Source: Planctomycetaceae bacterium (GTDB lineage: Bacteria > Planctomycetota > Planctomycetia > Planctomycetales > Planctomycetaceae). Taken from it: a stretch of 64,000 nt of DNA. The stretch lies in contig CP051247.1 in the NCBI GenBank assembly GCA_017795105.1, forward strand, positions 3,740,001-3,804,000. Reading direction: 5' to 3'. The notes beneath the pieces are model-generated. The model searched no databases. It was not told the origin of the DNA and saw only the letters and a list, made by a program, of their open reading frames with translations. The first letter of the stretch is position 1, and the number at the start of each line of letters is the position of its first letter. Positions 1 through 9,100 of the stretch are shown here, one piece after another. A program made the position numbers and the translations under genes.

Positions 1-8
1 TCGCTGCC

Positions 9-404
9 GTGGTGGGCCGCGATGCGTCAGAAAGTAGAAGAGTAATGGAAGAGAGTTACCCGCCCGCGCAATCCGCCACCCGGAAGACATGCGCGCAGAT
101 TATGGCTGGTCGGACCTGGGAGCGGATGCCGGGGCGTGAGATCCGCTGGCACGCGCCTCAGAATCAGGAAGAGCCGGTCGAGGAGTTTCTGTCAGAAGCG
201 GGCCCGATCAATGAATTCCACAGTGTCGATCAGAACCATCGGATTCAGATCATCAAATGTGCCGACGGCGGCGTCATCTCTTACGAGGTTCGTCCGGGCC
301 GCTGGCTGCACACGTTGCAGCCGATCGCCGCGTTTCGGAATCGAATTTTTGAGATGAATCTGATGCCTGTCGAGGAACTCGGGACATTCCTCGAAACTGA
401 TTAA
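9..404 (+). CDS. Hypothetical protein, possibly partial at 5' end
   Basis: I do not recognise this gene. The frame is open to the left edge of the window, so the GTG at 9 may not be the true start; ATGs at 45 and 102 are alternatives. The C-terminal half (about residues 45-131) has a normal protein composition with a compact mixed alpha/beta pattern (HRIQIIKCADGGVISYEV, then a hydrophobic C-terminal stretch), whereas the first 30 residues look less protein-like. That favours the ATG at 102. No signal peptide or membrane segment is visible. It is followed by about 570 bases without a convincing gene, so it is probably transcribed alone or with genes upstream of the window. Confidence 0.45.
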   Translation: MVGRDASESRRVMEESYPPAQSATRKTCAQIMAGRTWERMPGREIRWHAPQNQEEPVEEFLSEAGPINEFHSVDQNHRIQIIKCADGGVISYEVRPGRWLHTLQPIAAFRNRIFEMNLMPVEELGTFLETD

Positions 405-971
405 GGGCCGGCTGTCGATAACAGAGATAGTCGTGGCCGTAAGTTCATTAGTCGGCAACGGGTTATGTTTCACGCGAATATGAATTTTAGATTGAAATCC
501 ACGGATGTGTCGTTGACAATACTTTGTGGGACGAATAGCGTGATAGTACTTTGAAACGCGGTAGTTCACAGCCGTTCCGTCGACAATTTTCTTATCCTTA
601 TTTTCCTGTCGACCCCGACTGTCTCCCGATTCCTGAGTGCAAATTTATTCTTCATTTCCCTTCGTCTTAGATTCGATTTTTCAGCAAAACTCAACTGGTC
701 ATGACGCCCGGTTCCCTGCAGCGAGACCCCGATCACATTCCTTTCTTTCTCCGTGATCAAGGCACCGCAACAGGCAGGCTCCATTCGCGAAATGGCCTCA
801 TGGAATTTTCAGACCGATCCCGGTGGCGTTCTGCTTCCGTCTGGTCGGACTCTGGACACGCTCTGCACATCCGTCGTTTATCCCGACATCCCTTGCGGCC
901 AGTAATCTTTCACGGGGCTGGCGGGAGCGACTTTGTGAATAATCGAATTTCAAGGTGTTGGAGTTAAACTC
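405..971. other. Intergenic region, no gene seen
   Basis: There is no convincing reading frame on either strand. A TTGACA hexamer at 513-518 could be a -35 box, but the bases at the expected -10 position are poor. The region probably carries the promoter and leader of the FHA-protein gene that starts at 972. Confidence 0.5.
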
Positions 972-1964
972 ATGCTCGTAGCGGATCTGCGCATTATCGC
1001 TGGCCGTCATGAAGGGAAAGTGATTTCCCTGACGACCAAGAAATTCCTCGTCGGTCGCGGTGAAGACTGCCACATGCGTCCGAACAACGATCTGGTCAGT
1101 CGACACCACTGTGTGTTTACTTTGGATGAATATTCCGTCCGTCTCCGAGATCTCGGCAGCACAAACGGAACGTTCGTGAACGACGAAGCCATCCGCGGGC
1201 AGGTTGTCCTCAAGACTGGCGACCGGGTCCGAATCGGCAAGCTTGAGTTCGGAGTCACGGTCCGCGAAGGAGCCAAGGTCCCAGCGGGCGAAGTTCCTGC
1301 CGAACCGGAACAGGCCACCGATCTGACGGGGGAAACGATTCCAGAACCGGTCGAATCGGACACCGGCGAGTTCTCCGGAATGGAGACGATGGAAGAAATT
1401 CCGGTCGACCCTCAAGACACCCAGATGATCGCCGAAGGCGACACCTCGTTCTACCCGCAACAGGGGCAGGACCAGGTCCCTCCCGGTCAACCGCTCCAGT
1501 ATGCTCCCGGGGCGTTTCCTCCCGGCTATGGCGGTTATCCGCAGATGCCCGGCTACCCGCCGCAAATGCCGATGGGACAGTTCCCGTATCCGCAGATGCC
1601 CGGTTATCCACAGATGCCTGGCTACCCGCCGCAGATGCCCGGCTACCCACCGCAGATGATGCCGCCGGGGTATCCGCCGCAGCAGGGTGGCTACCCGTAT
1701 CCGCATAACTATCCCGGATACGATCAGCAGGCAGCCGAAGAGCCGGAGCCGGAGATCGAAGAGGAGGCTTCTGCCGAACGTAACAAGGGCGAAGAGATCC
1801 CGGTCAAACTCCCCGATCCTTCCGAAACGGGTGCCCGCGAGGAACCGAAGAAGCAGGAATCGAGCGAAAGCGGCGAGAACAAGGGGCAGTCGTTCGCTCA
1901 GGAAAATCCATCGTCGAAGGCCAACGACATCATTCAGCAGTATCTCCGCCGTCGTCCATCCTGA
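972..1964 (+). CDS. FHA-domain protein with Pro/Gly/Tyr/Met-rich repeats
   Basis: This is a phosphothreonine-binding forkhead-associated protein of 330 residues. The FHA domain occupies about residues 3-95 and keeps the family signature: LVGRGEDC (phosphopeptide loop), SRHHCVF and GSTNGTFVND. These are the residues that contact pThr in known FHA domains, so binding is likely intact. After an acidic linker comes a low-complexity stretch at about residues 165-250 built from GYPPQMP/GYPQMP repeats, then a highly charged Glu/Lys-rich tail. There is no signal peptide or membrane segment, so the protein is cytoplasmic and probably acts as an adaptor for Ser/Thr kinase signalling; no kinase gene is nearby. 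The partner is unknown. Confidence 0.88.
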   Translation: MLVADLRIIAGRHEGKVISLTTKKFLVGRGEDCHMRPNNDLVSRHHCVFTLDEYSVRLRDLGSTNGTFVNDEAIRGQVVLKTGDRVRIGKLEFGVTVREGAKVPAGEVPAEPEQATDLTGETIPEPVESDTGEFSGMETMEEIPVDPQDTQMIAEGDTSFYPQQGQDQVPPGQPLQYAPGAFPPGYGGYPQMPGYPPQMPMGQFPYPQMPGYPQMPGYPPQMPGYPPQMMPPGYPPQQGGYPYPHNYPGYDQQAAEEPEPEIEEEASAERNKGEEIPVKLPDPSETGAREEPKKQESSESGENKGQSFAQENPSSKANDIIQQYLRRRPS

Positions 1965-2153
1965 CGCGACACTCGACTGAGGATTGCCGTCCTCACGAAT
2001 TTTCGGGATTTCCCTGCCCATGGACAGGTGATCTCGGTTAAGCTGATGCGACCTGCCGGCTCGAAAGCATTGCAGCCGGCAGGATGCCGCGTTCCCTTTT
2101 CAGGGATGCGGTGTTCGATCAGTAAACAGCGTTTCCAACGAGGAGTTTCGGCC

Positions 2154-2357
2154 GTGGCTGAAGTGAATGCTGATGTCCAGCGTCGGTATAGAGAGTTCGT
2201 CGATCTACTGCCCCTGACCATCGCTCTGGCAGGTCTGCCACAAAGCGACAGCGGTCGCTACTACGGCGAAGAACAGATTGAGAGCCGGCTGTATACGATC
2301 CGCCATGCTTACAAAGCGGCTCGCGCGATTGCCCGGGAAGCCGTGCAGAAGTCCTGA
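2154..2357 (+). CDS. Small conserved hypothetical protein (67 aa)
   Basis: The GTG at 2154 is chosen because AGGAG lies 8 bases upstream (2141-2145). In-frame starts further upstream lack such a site and encode an unlikely extension. The product is small, soluble and predicted helical (RRYREFVDLLPLTIALAGLP, then a helix ending AIAREAV). I believe short proteins of this type with an LLPLTxALAGLP segment occur in other planctomycetes, but I cannot verify this here. It sits between the FHA gene and an ECF sigma factor gene on the same strand. Function is unknown. Confidence 0.65.
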   Translation: MAEVNADVQRRYREFVDLLPLTIALAGLPQSDSGRYYGEEQIESRLYTIRHAYKAARAIAREAVQKS

Positions 2358-2436
2358 CCGATTCGAGACGCCGCTGTTGAAGACATTTCGCCGGAATTGC
2401 TGAAACCCTGTTCGCTAATTGCAGGTAAGCTGTGTG

Positions 2437-3000
2437 ATGTCCGATCCGAACTCGCTGACGACTGAACTTCATCTCGTGCGCGGTTGTATGACCGACGACG
2501 CGGAGAGTCTGCAGTCGTTCGTGCAGCGATTTCGCGATTCGGTCTATCGACTGAGCTTCAAAATCCTCAGACATCACGAGGACGCCGAGGACGTCGTTCA
2601 GGAAACCTTCGTGCGGGCCTTTCGCAGCCTGCATCACTGGGATCAGAAACGTCCGTTGCGTCCCTGGATTCTGACGATCGCCGCCAACCGCTGTCGCACG
2701 GCTCTGGCCCGTCGCAGTCGTTCCGCTGTGGTTACCTCGCAGGACCTCGCTGGATCGGCCGCGGAAAAGGTCTCCGAAACCACACGACAGCAGACGGCTG
2801 AGCTTGCCGAAGAAGTTCAATTGCAGCTCGGTCAGTTGAAACCCCACCTGAGAGAATGCTTTCTGCTCTTTTATCAGGAACAGCTCTCGTGTGCCGAGAT
2901 TGCCGAACGTCTCGATCGTCCCGAAGGGACAATTAAGACCTGGCTGCATCGAGGCCGCCAGCAACTGGCTGCCGGGCTTCAACGCCGTGGACATCGATAG
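2437..3000 (+). CDS. ECF-family RNA polymerase sigma factor
   Basis: This sigma-70 family protein of 187 residues (from ATG 2437) has a clear region 2 with the core-binding motif DAEDVVQETFVRAFRSL. Region 4 carries the helix-turn-helix CAEIAERLDRPEGTIKTWLHRGRQQL. Regions 1 and 3 are absent, as expected for the extracytoplasmic-function class. A TTG at 2419 is in frame but has no better ribosome site. The next gene starts 63 bases downstream on the same strand and encodes a single-span membrane protein, the usual position and topology for an anti-sigma partner. Together they suggest envelope-stress or surface-signal regulation; the target promoters are not known. Confidence 0.9.
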   Translation: MSDPNSLTTELHLVRGCMTDDAESLQSFVQRFRDSVYRLSFKILRHHEDAEDVVQETFVRAFRSLHHWDQKRPLRPWILTIAANRCRTALARRSRSAVVTSQDLAGSAAEKVSETTRQQTAELAEEVQLQLGQLKPHLRECFLLFYQEQLSCAEIAERLDRPEGTIKTWLHRGRQQLAAGLQRRGHR

Positions 3001-3063
3001 ATTCTGTTTTCGACCTTGTCCTGTGATTTGACGTCCCTTGAATCGACACTGAAGGTACCTCCC

Positions 3064-3705
3064 GTGAACCCGCAACAGTTCCGCCAACAGCTCGAAGCCG
3101 CGATTGAAACGCGTGATCAGGATGCGATCCGGGCCCTGGAACTGCACGCGGCCAGTTGCGACGAGAACGCCCGTTTGTGGGAAGAGTTTCAGCTGATCGA
3201 ACGGGCCATCGGTGCCTGGCAGACGTCCGGAACGGTTATTCCGTCCCCTTCCCTGTCTCGTTTCCCACAACTACGGCGAGCCGTCACATTTGCAGCCGCT
3301 TCGACTCTCGCGGTTGGCGTTCTGGTTTACTCTCAACTACCGGGGCGGCAGGCGACGGTGATTCCAGTCGCCACGGCGGATGCTGAAATCGAGAGTCAGC
3401 AAAGTCCGTTCGATGAGCCGATGACCGAACTGACCGAGAACAGCGAGGTTGCACTCGACGCTTCGGAAACGCCATCCATGGGAGCATTGCTGCCAGTCAC
3501 GGTCGTCACGCATGTCCGCGATCAGTTCACTCAGGAGTTTCAGAACGCCTGGGGAGTGATTTCCCGCGTGCCGGACGATGCCAGTGCGGTGTACGAGCAA
3601 ATCGAAGAAATTGTTCCCGCCAGCCCTGCCACCGCTCCCGTCGAAGAGCAACCAGCCGAACCGGGCGAACTTTTCCCGGCCAGTCTGTTCCGGCTGCTCT
3701 CTTAA
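3064..3705 (+). CDS. Membrane protein in anti-sigma position
   Basis: The start GTG 3064 is preceded by AAGG at 8 bases, giving 213 residues. The N-terminal 70 residues are soluble and helical (QQFRQQLEAAIETRDQDAIRALELHAASCDENARLWEEFQLIERAI), resembling the cytoplasmic zinc-finger-like arm of anti-sigma factors, although only a single Cys is present in place of an HxxxCxxC motif. A transmembrane segment follows at about residues 80-98 (FAAASTLAVGVLVYSQL). The rest is a Pro/Glu/Ser-rich periplasmic part with no recognised domain. Its placement directly after an ECF sigma gene supports a regulatory role, but the family is not identified from sequence alone. Confidence 0.7.
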   Translation: MNPQQFRQQLEAAIETRDQDAIRALELHAASCDENARLWEEFQLIERAIGAWQTSGTVIPSPSLSRFPQLRRAVTFAAASTLAVGVLVYSQLPGRQATVIPVATADAEIESQQSPFDEPMTELTENSEVALDASETPSMGALLPVTVVTHVRDQFTQEFQNAWGVISRVPDDASAVYEQIEEIVPASPATAPVEEQPAEPGELFPASLFRLLS

Positions 3706-3715
3706 GGCGCGGCGA

Positions 3716-5785
3716 TCAGTTGAGCGAGTTCAACTGCTGTTGAATTGCTTCCGCTCCCACCCAAGGCGCTTCGCAGCTTGTTCCCTGGCAGCGGTACACA
3801 GTCAGCTCGCCATCCACGGCTCGCTTATCAGCGACCAGTTCTTGAAGATGTTTCCAGTCGGCCAGCGAGTCTGAAACCGGCAGCACCGTAGCCAGTGGCG
3901 AGAAACGGTTTCTCAGGTTCCGCGACAGCTCCTCGACAGCCTCGGAATCGGACCCGGCACAAACCAGAGTTTCTGTCGGTCCCAGATAGCGATCGAGTGC
4001 CTGCAGAGCCTGCCCCATTCCGGACGGCTGATGCAGCATGGCGCCGGAAACCGTATCCAGAGCTTTCGTCGCAATCGAGGTCAAGCGTTCGATTCCGGTA
4101 ATCTGCCCCAGCTTCAGCAACGCATGCATGGCGAGGTTCGAGCCGGAGGGGATAGCGTTGTCGAACTGATCACGAATGCGCACGATCAATTTCTCATGGT
4201 CCTGCGGCGTGTAGAGAAACGCTTCGGCTGAGTCGTCGTAAAACTGCTCGATCATCACCTCGCTGAGTTCGACGGCGGCATTCAGGAACGTTTCGTTCTG
4301 AACGGCAACCGCCGCATCGGTCAGGCCTTCAATAAAGCAGGCGTAGTCATCGAGGAAACCGGGGATCTTACGCTGTCCGTCTTTCATGGTATGCCAGAGC
4401 AGACCGTTCTCGGCTCGCAGTTCCCGCAGCAGGAACTCGCCCGCTTTCTGCGTGGCGTCCCCGTAGCGCAAATCTCCGGTCATGCCGGCTGCCTGTGCAA
4501 ACGCGGACAGCATCATTCCGTTCCAGCCCAGCACATGTTTGTCATCTCGTCCGGGATGAATTCGTTTCTCACGCGCTTCGAGCAGGGTATCGCGGCACTG
4601 GCGAAGTTTCTGCTCGAAGGTCTCGTCATCCAGACCCGACTCCTGTTGCACCGCTGCGAAGTTGTCCGTCCGATTCAGAATCGTGTGTCCTTCCCAGTTG
4701 CCCCCTTCGGCGACGTCGTAACAGCGGCAGAACATCTCAGCATCGTCGCCGAGCAGTTCGTCGATCTCGGCCTTCTTCCAGATGTAGAACTTCCCTTCGA
4801 CTCCTTCGCTGTCGGCATCCTGCGTGGCGTAGAAACCGCCGTCCGGCGAGGTCATTTCACGTAGCACATAATCGAGCGTCTCTTTCGCCACCGTCAGGTA
4901 GTGTTTTTCTCCGGTTGCGGCATAGGCATCCAGATAGAGAGGCACCAGCTGGGCGTTGTCGTACAGCATCTTCTCAAAGTGCGGCACCAGCCAGATCTGA
5001 TCGGTTGAATAACGGGCGAAGCCGCCGCCCAGGTGGTCGTAAATGCCACCGCTCCACATCTTGTCGAGCGTGAGTCGCACGAATTTCAGAGCCTGCTCGT
5101 TGCCGAAGCGTTTCCAGCACCGCATCAGCATCTTCAAATCGACCGGATGCGGAAACTTCGGAGCCGTGCCGAAACCGCCATGCGACCAGTCGGCTGCTTT
5201 CAGCACTTCTTCAGCGGCATGACTCAACAGGTCGTCTTTGAGCATGCTCTTGACCTGTTGCTGTTGCTGGATTTCCTGGATGGCCGAAACCATCTCCTGA
5301 CCTTTGGAAACGCATTCGTCTTTGTGCTGCTGCCAGTATTCGTTGATCTTGGCCAAAATGTCCGCGAAGCCGATCATTCCCTGCTGGGCGACCGGAGGCC
5401 AGTACGTCCCGCCATAAAAAGGGGCACCGTCGGGGGTCATGAAGACGGACATCGGCCAGCCGCCGCGGCCGGTCACGAGTTGGACCGCCGTCATGTAGAT
5501 CTGATCGACATCCGGCCGCTCTTCCCGGTCGACCTTCACGTTGATGAACCAGCGATTCATCAACTCGGCGATCTGCGGATGCTCGAAGCTCTCCCGCTCC
5601 ATCACGTGGCACCAGTGGCAGGCACTGTAGCCGACGGACAGAAAGACTGGTTTGTTCTGCTCTCGAGCCGCGGCAAACGCATCCTCTCCCCAGGGATACC
5701 AGTCGACGGGGTTGTAGGCGTGCTGCAGCAGGTAAGGGCTCGTTTCGTCAATCAGCCGGTTCGGCTCGCCATGTTCGTCAGACAT
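3716..5785 (-). CDS. Thioredoxin-fold DUF255 protein (YyaL/SPATA20 family)
   Basis: The 689-residue product matches the family of bacterial YyaL and human SPATA20 in length and order. A thioredoxin-like DUF255 domain fills about residues 5-165 and has the hallmark SACHWCHVMERESF, whose CHWC sits where thioredoxin has its CxxC. It is followed by DREERPDVDQIYM and GGWPMSVFMTPD. The remainder resembles an (alpha/alpha)6 glycosidase-like barrel (YDNAQLVPLYLDAYAATGE, PGRDDKHVLGWNGMML). No signal peptide is seen. ATG 5785 begins MSDEHGEPNRLIDETSPYLLQHAYNPVDW, the conserved family N-terminus; upstream in-frame starts add unrelated residues. The true substrate of this family is unknown. The gene is convergent with the anti-sigma-like gene, only 10 bases away. 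Confidence 0.93.
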   Translation of the reverse strand: MSDEHGEPNRLIDETSPYLLQHAYNPVDWYPWGEDAFAAAREQNKPVFLSVGYSACHWCHVMERESFEHPQIAELMNRWFINVKVDREERPDVDQIYMTAVQLVTGRGGWPMSVFMTPDGAPFYGGTYWPPVAQQGMIGFADILAKINEYWQQHKDECVSKGQEMVSAIQEIQQQQQVKSMLKDDLLSHAAEEVLKAADWSHGGFGTAPKFPHPVDLKMLMRCWKRFGNEQALKFVRLTLDKMWSGGIYDHLGGGFARYSTDQIWLVPHFEKMLYDNAQLVPLYLDAYAATGEKHYLTVAKETLDYVLREMTSPDGGFYATQDADSEGVEGKFYIWKKAEIDELLGDDAEMFCRCYDVAEGGNWEGHTILNRTDNFAAVQQESGLDDETFEQKLRQCRDTLLEAREKRIHPGRDDKHVLGWNGMMLSAFAQAAGMTGDLRYGDATQKAGEFLLRELRAENGLLWHTMKDGQRKIPGFLDDYACFIEGLTDAAVAVQNETFLNAAVELSEVMIEQFYDDSAEAFLYTPQDHEKLIVRIRDQFDNAIPSGSNLAMHALLKLGQITGIERLTSIATKALDTVSGAMLHQPSGMGQALQALDRYLGPTETLVCAGSDSEAVEELSRNLRNRFSPLATVLPVSDSLADWKHLQELVADKRAVDGELTVYRCQGTSCEAPWVGAEAIQQQLNSLN

Positions 5786-5952
5786 CGTTGTTGCTTTCGT
5801 TGCGGTTCGTGAAGTCGAATCTTTATTGTAGCTGATATGTCTGTGACACAACCCGACAGGAGCCGCTCGGCCATCGATGTTCGCAGAGCCCTGAACCCCG
5901 GCGTGAGCATGCGTGTCTGAGTGAAGGACGCCGTTCGGGCAGCGAGCCCTTC

Positions 5953-5982
5953 TTGACATTGTCCCGTCAATCATGCTACGTT
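5953..5982 (+). promoter_or_regulatory. Possible promoter of tRNA-Ser
   Basis: TTGACA at 5953-5958 is followed after 18 bases by TACGTT at 5977-5982, with a TG two bases before it. The start of the tRNA lies about 65 bases downstream. The match is good at -35 and moderate at -10. Confidence 0.45.
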
Positions 5983-6047
5983 TCCCGACGGCTGACCCGA
6001 ACGTCCGGGCGGAATCTCCGATTCTTGCACGACACTGGTCAACACCC

Positions 6048-6133
<86 letters not shown>

Positions 6134-6153
6134 TTATTTGCTTCCCCAGAACT

Positions 6154-9100
6154 TCAGTTCTCAAAGGACGCGAGGAGATCGAGCAGTTCGCTTTCTCCGA
6201 ACGTCTCATAGCTTTTCGAGCTGGTTTCGTCCTCCGCTCTCGTACTTTCCGGAGCAGATGAGGGCGACGAATCTTCTGTGCTTGCGGGAAACTCTGTCGT
6301 TGCCACCTGCCAGAGGTCGAGTGGGAATGCTGCCGCCTGTGCTTTGTTTCCAAGACTCGACGTCGACGGGAATGTCGGACCGATGGGGGGAGCAACGGGA
6401 GCATTGGGCGGGACGGAGAAAGACTTGAATGGCCCGACGGCAACGTGTTGCCAGTTCGCGTTCGGTCCCCACATCACGAGTGACTGATCGACGAAGCTCG
6501 TCCCGTTTGACTGAGCGGAATGCCAGACGCCATCGTCTGTCCGACCAAACAGATCTGCTCGCTGGTCCCCATTGCTGTCACCGACCTGGAGATCGGCGAT
6601 CCCATTCGCGACCTGAGGCCAGTAGAGCCAGAAATTCATTGCAAACCGTTGGCCGTTCGACTGTCCCGTCCAGACTTTCGTCCCATTCAATAGAGCGATC
6701 AAGTTTGATCGTCCATCCCCATCGATATCTCCGTTCAGGACGGCATCGAGGGATTGCGTGACAGTCAGGTTTGTCCATTTGCTGCTGTAAAATCCGAGGG
6801 CCGGGCCGATGGATTTCGCGACAAAGACGGCTCGCTCGGCTCCGGTTCCGAAGATCGCCATGATGTCGGCTCGACCGTCACCATTGAAGTCGCCAGTCTG
6901 GGCGAATTCGAATCCGTGATTCACGTCCCACCGATGCGAGTTCAGATATTGAAATCGCGTATTGCTTGTCTTGACCATCCAGACCACGCCGGATGAAGCG
7001 ATGACGACGAGGTCGTCGCCTTTGAGTCCGTCGAAGTTGCCGACCAGCACATCATTAATCCCGGCGTAGTTCCCGTAATCACCCCACGAGCGATTCAGAA
7101 ACCGCGTTCCATCAGACACGCCGACCCACCAGCGTCCACGGTTGCGATTGCCCTGCTTGAACAGACCAATGATGTCGTCGCGACCATCGTTGTTGAAATC
7201 ACCGACGTGGATCTCTTTGATATTACTGGTTCGCCATGTGGTCCAGGTTGAGAAGTCGTACTGTCCATCGAACTTGCCAAGGCCAACCCTCCAGTCGCCT
7301 GTGGCCATCCACGCGGCGATATCGCGGATGCCATCGCCATTGAAATCTCCGTACAGGACCTGATTGATCGAACCGGGAAGTGAAACCGCCAGTCGAGTCT
7401 CGTAATCCCCGCTTGCATCGGGAGAGCTGACAAAGAAATCCCCACTGGCGTACCCGATGATCGATGTGGGAGCTGGGATGACGCCTGCATCCCAACTGGA
7501 GATTGTTGAACCGGCAGACAATGTCCGAACGCGGGTCAGGCCGTTACTCTCGGCGTCACTGTCAATCACCGGGTTCGAGCCGACCATCGTCCGGGTGAAC
7601 TGGAATTCTGCTGGCAGAACGAAACTCAGGTAATAGCTGCCAGGTGGAACCTGCGCAAACTCATAATTGCCGCTGGCGTCCGTTGTCGTCTCAGCAATGA
7701 ACTGATCATCTCCGGTGCCTCGCTGACCGTCTCCGCCTGCTGCGAAAAGGAGCACGCGAACATCAGACATGCCAGCTTCACCGGAATCCTGAATCCCGTC
7801 GCGGTTGGTGTCGAACCAGACGAAATCTCCGATCGAACCGGGCGCGTTCGAAGTGACATTGATGATCGGTGCGTTCGGACTTCTGAATTCCTGCCCGCTT
7901 CCATCGCGGAATGTGAGTGACACATTTCGCAGCCCTCCTGCAAAGGATTCGCCAATGGTGCGAAAGCGAATCCCCTTCAGCACGTCAGCAGCCATCTGGG
8001 GGGTGAACCGTCCATTGAACACGATCCGTAGAGGCTGCGATCCGACGCCCCAGTCAGTGACGGTGCCGATTCTCTGTCCACTGAAGTAGATTTCCGTCTG
8101 ATTCTGAACCGTCATGTTTCCCGCGCTGGTGATCGAGAATCGATCGTGGGGAAATCCACCCGAGGAAGTGCTGACCAGAATCGCTGCGGCATTCATCGTT
8201 GGAGAATCGGGATCACGGAAAACGGCATTCGGGAAGACGGGAATACCAAGATTTCCTTGCAGATAGGGGACCTCGCCGGAGATCGAGTCGACAAACGGAG
8301 CGATCGGAATTCCGGACTCGTCTGCAATATCGGTGAGATTGATTCGTAACGTCGCTGAGGTTTCGAAGGAAGGATGGTTCGAATGAAACGCGATGACTGG
8401 GATGTCAAAAAATGCAGTCGTTTCAAAGTCCAGAGCTCCCTGTTCCTTCACGGAGATATCGCCGCTGACAGGGTCAATGCGGAACGGATTGTTCGCTTCG
8501 GTCCGAAAACGAATGGGGGCGGTGCCTTCCGGATCGAAGGCGGCAATGGTTCCAACGTATGTGCCAACTGCAGACAGTTCTGGAATGGTGAATGGTCCGG
8601 TCTGTGTAAAGATCGGGGCTTCATCGATATCGTTGATCCCGACAGAAATGGTCTGAATTGCATCAAGTCCGCCGCCATCCGTCACCTTAACAGTGATCGA
8701 ATACAGGCTCGTTCCCTCATGGTCGAGCATTGCATCGCTGTCGACACGCAGCTGGCCGGCAGTGGTGATATTGAATGGGGAGGATCCCATTTCTTCGAAC
8801 GTCAGCGAATCGCCGAGATCGGTGTCGACGGCCTGAATATTGCCAACAACGACATCCTGCTCGTTCTCCTCGACCTCAAAGGTCTGGCCAGCTGGGATCG
8901 TTGGACTTTGGTTGATTCGGAATGTCCGGTATTCAACACCACTGTCGCTGCCGTCGCTATACCAGCCGGCCATGAAATAGTTCTGGTCGTTCAGAGCCAG
9001 ACTTCGCAAGTACTGCGATCCATTCCTGGTCGTATGGACTGCAAATTCTCCCCCCGAGGGCGTGTTGTCCGGAGCGTAAACCTGGGCGTAAATTCCGCGT

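Noticed and set aside
701..967. 88-codon plus-strand frame upstream of the FHA gene
   Set aside because: It has no ribosome site, an unlikely composition rich in Arg/Ser/His, and overlaps the likely promoter of the next gene.
798..2021. Long minus-strand frame opposite the FHA gene
   Set aside because: It lies antisense to a well-supported FHA gene and is made of Arg/Leu-rich shadow sequence, as expected in GC-rich DNA.
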